Origin: a bacterium
GTDB taxonomy: Bacteria > Patescibacteriota > Gracilibacteria > JAUYGZ01 > DAOVYC01
Length of the DNA stretch: 5,197 nt
NCBI GenBank assembly: GCA_030635805.1
Contig: DAOVYC010000062.1
Location: 1-5,197 of the forward strand
Direction: 5' to 3'
Position 1 is the stretch's first letter. Each line of letters starts with the position of its first letter. This document shows positions 1 to 3,495 of this stretch, in pieces. The translations under genes and the position numbers were made by a program. The notes under the pieces were generated by a model that had not been told where the DNA came from, searched no databases, and saw nothing but the letters and a program-made list of their open reading frames with translations.

Positions 1-503
1 ATCTGATCAGCCGGGCCAATACTCATACCAGGCAAAAATGTCCTGCTCACAATCGGGAAGATGGGGTTCTGCATTGAGGATTCTACCGAAAAACGAATTG
101 CTCGCAAATCCTTATGAGCTCGGTTTGATATACTGGGAATCAACTGCTCAAAAAAGAAAACCAAAAAATTCCCCGGTTGAATGCTGTTCAAAGTGGTGAC
201 ATCACAGAAATTGCGGAAGAATTTGATGATCGAAAAAACAAGGAATCACAACTGGCCGGACAAGGCGGAATTAAGCACACTCGCCGAAAAGACGAAGTAA
301 TTCAGACTATCAAAGATTCAGGCGGAAGCGCCTGGATCGCAACCAACTCAGAAATCGAAAATGCTCAGAAACTTCTCCATCAATGTCAAATTCAATCATC
401 ACCGGAGGGCGCCGCTTCGCTTGCCGCCTCCAAACGGGCCCAGGAGAAAAACAACTTTAATACAATAATTATTATCATTTCTGGCAAAAACTGGGGAAAC
501 TAG
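1..503 (+). pseudogene. Threonine synthase-like PLP-dependent enzyme, C-terminal part, apparently frameshifted and cut by the window edge
   Basis: The clean part is an open frame from 129 to the TAG at 501-503. It contains KIPRLNAVQSGDITE, then DEVIQTIKDSGGSAWIATNS, then SSPEGAASLAASKRA and a final ISGKNW. This order (PRLxAVQS, a DEVI..I..SGGSA segment, an EGA-type small-residue helix, a C-terminal GKN strand) is what the C-terminal half of threonine synthase and related fold-type II PLP enzymes shows; they convert O-phosphohomoserine to threonine or carry out similar beta/gamma replacements. The PLP lysine and the N-terminal domain would lie upstream of the window. Upstream of 129 the frame is closed (TGA at 126-128 and 75-77). 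Frame 1 there has GPILIPGKNVLLTIGK, which resembles the family's PVGxGxLLxGIxKGF stretch, and frame 2 has NELLANPYELGLI, resembling the following helix. This suggests two or more indels: real decay or sequence error. The fold-type II family call is fairly sure; threonine synthase rather than a relative is less so. Confidence 0.6.
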
Positions 504-515
504 TACAATATATTC

Positions 516-566
516 TCTTGAATCTTGTAATCTTGAATCTTGTAATCTTGAATCTTGTAATCTTGT
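516..566. repeat. Tandem repeat, 15-bp unit cttgaatcttgtaat, three full copies plus a partial fourth
   Basis: Exact copies lie at 517-531, 532-546 and 547-561. One matching base precedes them (516) and the first five bases of a fourth copy follow (562-566). Copies are identical, so the array is recent or kept homogeneous. It occupies nearly all of the gap between the PLP gene stop (503) and the next start codon (572). The period is a multiple of three, so the reverse strand reads as a repeated KIQDY peptide, which is a by-product and not evidence of a gene. Unspaced copies this short rule out a CRISPR array. Confidence 0.95.
518..561 (+). promoter_or_regulatory. Possible duplicated promoter formed by the tandem repeat
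   Basis: Each repeat unit carries TTGAAT (518-523, 533-538, 548-553) and TGTAAT (526-531, 541-546, 556-561). Because of the 15-bp period, TTGAAT of one unit lies exactly 17 bp before TGTAAT of the next (518-523 to 541-546, and 533-538 to 556-561). That is the ideal sigma-70 spacing, with 4/6 and 5/6 matches to TTGACA and TATAAT. The second pair would start transcripts near 568, only a few bases before the ATG at 572, giving a nearly leaderless mRNA. A separate weaker pair is CTGGCA (481-486) with TACAAT (504-509), also 17 bp apart. This is inferred from sequence only. Confidence 0.35.
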
Positions 567-571
567 AGTTT

Positions 572-2413
572 ATGATTTTTATCACCATCGACATCACCCG
601 CGCTATTGGTCTGGAACTCAAGTATCCGGATCTCAAACTGATCTGCTTGTATCAGAGTCCCATTATCGATTCTCTCCGAGAAAAAGGGGTAGACGTTTTT
701 TGTATTGAGGAACAAATAAAAAAAGATGTTAAACCTAGCTCCGCTTCAATCCTGAGCCTTAAAGAAGTAAAGGAATGGATCGAATCTCAAGAATCTAATC
801 CGGGAATACTTGTCTTCAAGCCCACGGCAAAAATAGAAGCCATTATTCGCCACAACGGCTGGAAACTTTTCAATTCCCCGGCGGAACTAAACAGACTATA
901 CGAAGACAAAATTTCATTTAATGAGATTTGCAGTCAGTTGGACATTAAAACGCCAAGATCGATTATCAAACAATTAATCGCCATATCCTGGAAAGATATT
1001 CACTCACTCGGCGGAAGGACCATTCTTCAGCTTCGCCGGGGTCATGCCGGTGAAACCAGCTTCCTTATTACTTCAGAAGCAGATCTCAAAAAAATTAAAT
1101 CGGAATTATCGGACAACCACCTCGTTAAATTATCAGAATTCATCACCGGTGATACTTTAACCGTAAATTGCGAAATTCAAGACGACGGTCTTCATATTGG
1201 CTATCTTATGAAACAAATTGCTGGTATTCCGGAGCTTAATTCGTCTAAACTGGGTACTTGTGGTGTCGTAGCCCAAAAAGAAGGCAAATTGCCAAAAGAG
1301 ATGAAAGCGGGAATACAAAAACTGGGTAAAAATATGCAAAAAAACGGATACAAAGGAATATTTGGGGTGGACATAATTCAAACAGAAAAAGATGAAATAT
1401 TTTTTATTGAATGCAATGCCAGATTTACAGCCACCATGTCTTTTCATAACCAACTGGAACATCGCCAATCCTTTGCGGAAGCCAGTCAAATTATTATTAG
1501 AAACACGGAGAATGAGGGAATTATCATCGACCATTCCCTTAAATCAGGTATTTATATTATTCATGATGGTGTATTAAAATTAGTTAAAGAATCAATCCAC
1601 CTCTCCGACCTTAGCTCGGGAGAATTCCTTATTCTCATTCGACCCTCAAAATCATCTGTCTCTTCGGGACTTGAAATAGCTTATATCCAAGCCCTTGAAC
1701 CGCTTGTAAATTACCTTAATCAACTACATGAAATTATTCAAATTCTCAAAAATGATGTAAAAATCAGAATTAAATCATCTTACATAAATCCGGATAATTT
1801 CTGGAAAAACGAATTTGGAGGTGTAAATAACCTCACTGATCTTCTCAGAAAACCGATTAAAAACTTTAAAAACATAAATTCAAGAGCGATATCCAGAAAC
1901 AGGCAAACTCAATTATTACCGAACGAACCTTCCTTCAGGCTCCTTAATCAGGAAAAAGATTATTATCTTGTCGAAAAATTTGATGGGACCAAAGGCTGGA
2001 TACCTAAAAACTTGGTAACCAGAGTTAAAAATGAAGAAAATATCAAAAAGATGGAAACTGCTGAATTTCTTAAAACCTGGGAAAACGCGCCTTATCTTTG
2101 GGGCGGAATCACCAAAAAGGGTACGGATTGTTCCGGTTTTGTTCAGCAATTTTTCCTTCAAACTAACGGGCAGATCATCCCCAAACACTCTCAAGATCAA
2201 AAAAAATTGGGGCAAAATATCTCTCAAAACGATCTTCAAAACAGCGATTTAGTCTTTCTTCAAAACAAAAAAGGGGATAGCCACATCGGAATATTTTATG
2301 AAAATATGATCTGGCACGCCTGTCTCAAGTTCAAAAAAGTTATTGCTCAAACCATCCAAGAGATCCAAAACGATTATGATATCACCGAAATGAGACGCCT
2401 CATTGTTGACTAG
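572..2413 (+). CDS. ATP-grasp ligase / SH3b / NlpC-P60 peptidase fusion protein (613 aa)
   Basis: Three modules can be read. Residues 1-80 look like a pre-ATP-grasp alpha/beta domain (MIFITIDITRAIGLE...). About 100-310 is an ATP-grasp fold: glycine-rich loop QLRRGHAGETSF (153-164), LSEFITGDTLTVN (187-199), and the metal-binding end GVDII...FFIECNARF, with D267, E280 and N282 as likely Mg-ATP ligands. The usual VKPxxGxxG lysine appears to be Gln153. About 443-486 resembles bacterial SH3 (YYLVEKFDGTKGWIPKNLV). About 500-613 is an NlpC/P60 papain-like peptidase with PYLWGG (507-512), Cys520 in DCSGF, His571 in SHIGIF and His582 in WHA. The YLWGG..DCSGF signature with SH3b upstream resembles YkfC-type gamma-D-glutamyl-L-diamino-acid endopeptidases acting on cell-wall peptides. 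There is no signal peptide, so the protein should be cytoplasmic. An in-frame TAG at 566-568 blocks earlier starts; no Shine-Dalgarno is seen before ATG 572. Substrates are unknown. Residues 310-440 are unassigned. Confidence 0.9.
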   Translation: MIFITIDITRAIGLELKYPDLKLICLYQSPIIDSLREKGVDVFCIEEQIKKDVKPSSASILSLKEVKEWIESQESNPGILVFKPTAKIEAIIRHNGWKLFNSPAELNRLYEDKISFNEICSQLDIKTPRSIIKQLIAISWKDIHSLGGRTILQLRRGHAGETSFLITSEADLKKIKSELSDNHLVKLSEFITGDTLTVNCEIQDDGLHIGYLMKQIAGIPELNSSKLGTCGVVAQKEGKLPKEMKAGIQKLGKNMQKNGYKGIFGVDIIQTEKDEIFFIECNARFTATMSFHNQLEHRQSFAEASQIIIRNTENEGIIIDHSLKSGIYIIHDGVLKLVKESIHLSDLSSGEFLILIRPSKSSVSSGLEIAYIQALEPLVNYLNQLHEIIQILKNDVKIRIKSSYINPDNFWKNEFGGVNNLTDLLRKPIKNFKNINSRAISRNRQTQLLPNEPSFRLLNQEKDYYLVEKFDGTKGWIPKNLVTRVKNEENIKKMETAEFLKTWENAPYLWGGITKKGTDCSGFVQQFFLQTNGQIIPKHSQDQKKLGQNISQNDLQNSDLVFLQNKKGDSHIGIFYENMIWHACLKFKKVIAQTIQEIQNDYDITEMRRLIVD

Positions 2414-2420
2414 TTTTATG

Positions 2421-2445
2421 TGTTTCATGTTCTATGTTTCATGTT
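2421..2445. repeat. Short direct repeat tgtttcatgtt, two copies, 14-bp period
   Basis: Identical 11-mers lie at 2421-2431 and 2435-2445, separated by cta, with a similar ttttatg just before. The repeat starts eight bases after the TAG of the ATP-grasp/NlpC gene and ends just upstream of the TATAAT box for the next gene. It is unlike the 15-bp repeat at 516-566 in sequence but occupies the same kind of position. Confidence 0.75.
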
Positions 2446-2449
2446 TTTG

Positions 2450-2458
2450 TGGTATAAT
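2450..2458 (+). promoter_or_regulatory. Extended -10 promoter element before the FN3-like gene
   Basis: TGG precedes a perfect TATAAT (2453-2458), giving the extended -10 form TGnTATAAT. No good -35 box is present at 16-18 bp (the best is TGTTCT at 2429-2434, 18 bp away), which is tolerated by extended -10 promoters. Transcription would start near 2465, downstream of the ATG at 2457, so the start at 2478 is favoured for the next gene. Confidence 0.6.
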
Positions 2459-2477
2459 GAAGCGATCTAATCGAATT

Positions 2478-2861
2478 ATGTTTGCAGTATTCAAAAGAAA
2501 AAATATAAAAAATAGCACGGGGATTATTCTTCTCATCCTTTTATCGTTATTTTTTCACACGCTTTTAACCGGAAACAGTCTTCAAGGCAATATTTTTCAC
2601 GGAACGGCGGAAGAAATGGTTCTGGAAGCCAGAATTCTCGGAAATACTCTCGATTTAGACTGGTCCGCTTATTCCAAAGCGGATTTATACACAGTTTACT
2701 ATTCACCTGGTCCGGACGACCTTATCAATCCTAAAAATATTATAGAAGAAACAGAAAGTTTTGGTCTTTCTCTTACCCCTTTACAAGAAGGTTATTACCT
2801 TGTTTCAGCGAACATTGGATCAGAAAATATCCAAAGTAACGAGATAGAGGTAAAAAAATAA
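2478..2861 (+). CDS. Small membrane-anchored protein with fibronectin type III-like domain (127 aa)
   Basis: The N-terminus is basic (FKRKNIKN), followed by one hydrophobic segment at about residues 15-31 (GIILLILLSLFFHTLLT), which is either a membrane anchor or an uncleaved signal. The rest (about 46-127) has the strand pattern of an FN3-type beta sandwich: LDLDWSAYSKADLYTVYYS, an acidic loop, then FGLSLTPLQEGYYLVSAN and a closing QSNEIEVKK, close to the common SxTPLxPGTYYxxVxA...SNEIxV ending. The domain therefore likely sits outside the membrane, perhaps binding a surface polymer or protein; no catalytic residues are seen. The frame is open back to 2403 and has an ATG at 2457, but the -10 box at 2453-2458 places the transcript start downstream of both, so 2478 was chosen. 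No Shine-Dalgarno is seen. A strong terminator follows, so this is a single-gene unit or the end of one. Confidence 0.75.
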   Translation: MFAVFKRKNIKNSTGIILLILLSLFFHTLLTGNSLQGNIFHGTAEEMVLEARILGNTLDLDWSAYSKADLYTVYYSPGPDDLINPKNIIEETESFGLSLTPLQEGYYLVSANIGSENIQSNEIEVKK

Positions 2862-2884
2862 TAAAATTTACAATTTTCCAGCCT

Positions 2885-2909
2885 AAATCCCTAGAATAGG
2901 GATTTTTTT
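2885..2909 (+). terminator. Rho-independent terminator after the FN3-like gene
   Basis: A perfect 9-bp stem aaatcccta / tagggattt (2885-2893 with 2897-2905) closes a GAA loop, and the T run continues to 2909. It lies 24 bases past the tandem TAA TAA stop and separates this gene from the ATPase operon. The flanking A and T runs would also allow weak termination on the opposite strand. Confidence 0.9.
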
Positions 2910-2954
2910 GTTCTATTGAACAAGTAGCGAGCAAAATGTTCCGAAATGGAAGAG

Positions 2955-2975
2955 CCTCTGAGCTCGTCGAAGAGG
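2955..2975. repeat. REP-like palindromic element (CCTCT GA gctcg TC ga AGAGG)
   Basis: CCTCT (2955-2959) pairs with AGAGG (2971-2975). Inside, GA (2960-2961) pairs with TC (2967-2968) around a five-base loop, with GA at 2969-2970 bulged. The layout matches the widespread dispersed bacterial palindrome of the form CCCTGAGCTTGTCGAAGGG, including the unpaired GA, with compensating changes in the stem. That family recurs in intergenic regions of many unrelated bacteria; its function here is unknown. Confidence 0.6.
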
Positions 2976-2997
2976 ATCTGTAGTGTAGGATACTGTA

Positions 2998-3049
2998 AAG
3001 AAATTTATATTGGAGCCAAGGTCGAATAGTCCAACAATATTAATTTCTT
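2998..3049. other. Large imperfect inverted repeat / hairpin upstream of the ATPase promoter
   Basis: The left arm aagaaatttatattgga (2998-3014) pairs with tccaacaatattaatttctt (3030-3049): 5 bp next to a 15-base loop, a 3-base bulge (3035-3037), 3 bp, one T-T mismatch (3006/3041) and 8 bp outside. The stem is AT-rich with no T run after it, so it is not a normal terminator. It ends 19 bases before the -35 box of the ATPase promoter. It could be an operator, a small RNA fold or part of a miniature mobile repeat. Confidence 0.5.
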
Positions 3050-3068
3050 GGAAGTAAATTTTGCCCTA

Positions 3069-3097
3069 TTGACATTTATGGGAATCATCACTAAAAT
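3069..3097 (+). promoter_or_regulatory. Sigma-70-type promoter of the V/A-ATPase operon
   Basis: A consensus TTGACA -35 box (3069-3074) is followed after exactly 17 bp by TAAAAT (3092-3097), a 5/6 match to TATAAT. Transcription should start near 3104, giving a leader of about 40 bases before ATG 3145. This is the best promoter in the window, and the start site excludes the in-frame TTG at 3100 as the gene start. Confidence 0.75.
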
Positions 3098-3144
3098 GCT
3101 TGCGATTTGACTCTAGTAAATATTTATTTCTTACAGATATTATT

Positions 3145-3468
3145 ATGTCAGATGATCCAATAAAAGATATCCAGAATATTGAAAAAATTAAGAGGGAAAC
3201 CCTTGTCAAACGTGAGAATGAAAAAATTTCAAACTTAAAAAAAATAGATAATGAAGAAGGTAAAAAGCTACGGGAAAAAAAAGAAGAATTAATCAAAAAC
3301 CTCACAAAAGAGTTATCAGACCTAAAGAAAAAGAAATCCGAAGAACTAAAAAATGATCTTTCAAAAGAAAACGAAAAGATAGAGAAATTTGTCTCAAAAA
3401 TAAAGAGTAATGGGAAAATCGAGCAAGCCGTAGATATGGCCCTCGATACACTTTTAGATAGAAAATAA
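3145..3468 (+). CDS. V/A-type ATPase peripheral-stalk coiled-coil subunit (G/H family, AhaH/NtpF-like), 107 aa
   Basis: The protein is almost wholly charged and helical: lysine- and glutamate-rich heptad-like sequence from about residue 8 to 85 (for example LREKKEELIKNLTKEL), then a short C-terminal segment GKIEQAVDMALDTLLDRK. Length, coiled-coil character and the C-terminal A(V/I)xxxLxxLL-type ending fit the H/G subunit, which pairs with subunit E to form the outer stalk that holds the catalytic head against the membrane part. Such coiled coils have little family-specific sequence, so the call leans on the neighbour: subunit I starts 28 bases downstream in the usual gene order. ATG 3145 was chosen because the predicted transcript start (~3104) lies after the alternative TTG at 3100. 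No Shine-Dalgarno is seen. It is likely the first gene of the operon. Confidence 0.75.
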   Translation: MSDDPIKDIQNIEKIKRETLVKRENEKISNLKKIDNEEGKKLREKKEELIKNLTKELSDLKKKKSEELKNDLSKENEKIEKFVSKIKSNGKIEQAVDMALDTLLDRK

Positions 3469-3495
3469 TTTGTATTTACTAATCAACCGTCCAAA

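Larger units (their letters stand above)
2910..3068. other. Non-coding intergenic stretch with two hairpins
   Basis: From the terminator to the ATPase promoter there is no convincing gene. The only short frame noted (ATG 2937 to TAG 2982) is 15 codons and runs through a palindromic repeat. The stretch is structured rather than empty: a GAGCTCGTCGAA-type palindrome at 2955-2975 and a long imperfect hairpin at 2998-3049. No tRNA-like fold was recognised. Confidence 0.6.

Noticed and set aside
1..128. TGA read as glycine (genetic code 25) to rescue the upstream PLP enzyme frame
   Set aside because: Reading through TGA at 75-77 and 126-128 gives a peptide unlike the family, and the long intact genes use GGN for glycine with no in-frame TGA.
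516..566. CRISPR-like array
   Set aside because: The 15-bp copies are directly adjacent with no spacers.
500..715. Reverse-strand open frame with a KIQDY peptide repeat
   Set aside because: The repeat peptide is only the translation of the 15-bp tandem repeat, and the remainder lies antisense to the N-terminus of the clearly coding ATP-grasp gene.
1157..1534. Reverse-strand open frame of 125 codons
   Set aside because: It is fully antisense to the ATP-grasp domain, whose motifs are evident on the + strand; its translation shows no recognisable family.
1916..2252. Open frames on both strands inside the SH3b/NlpC region
   Set aside because: They are out-of-frame shadows of the NlpC/P60 coding sequence, whose catalytic motifs fix the true frame.
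2403..2477. Upstream starts for the FN3-like gene (2403 or 2457)
   Set aside because: The extension would translate the short repeat and the -10 box; the predicted transcript begins near 2465.
2937..2984. Fifteen-codon frame ATG to TAG
   Set aside because: It is too short, has no ribosome site, and is mostly the palindromic repeat.
3066..3305. Reverse-strand Phe/Ser-rich open frame
   Set aside because: It is the antisense reading of the lysine/glutamate-rich coiled-coil gene and crosses its promoter.
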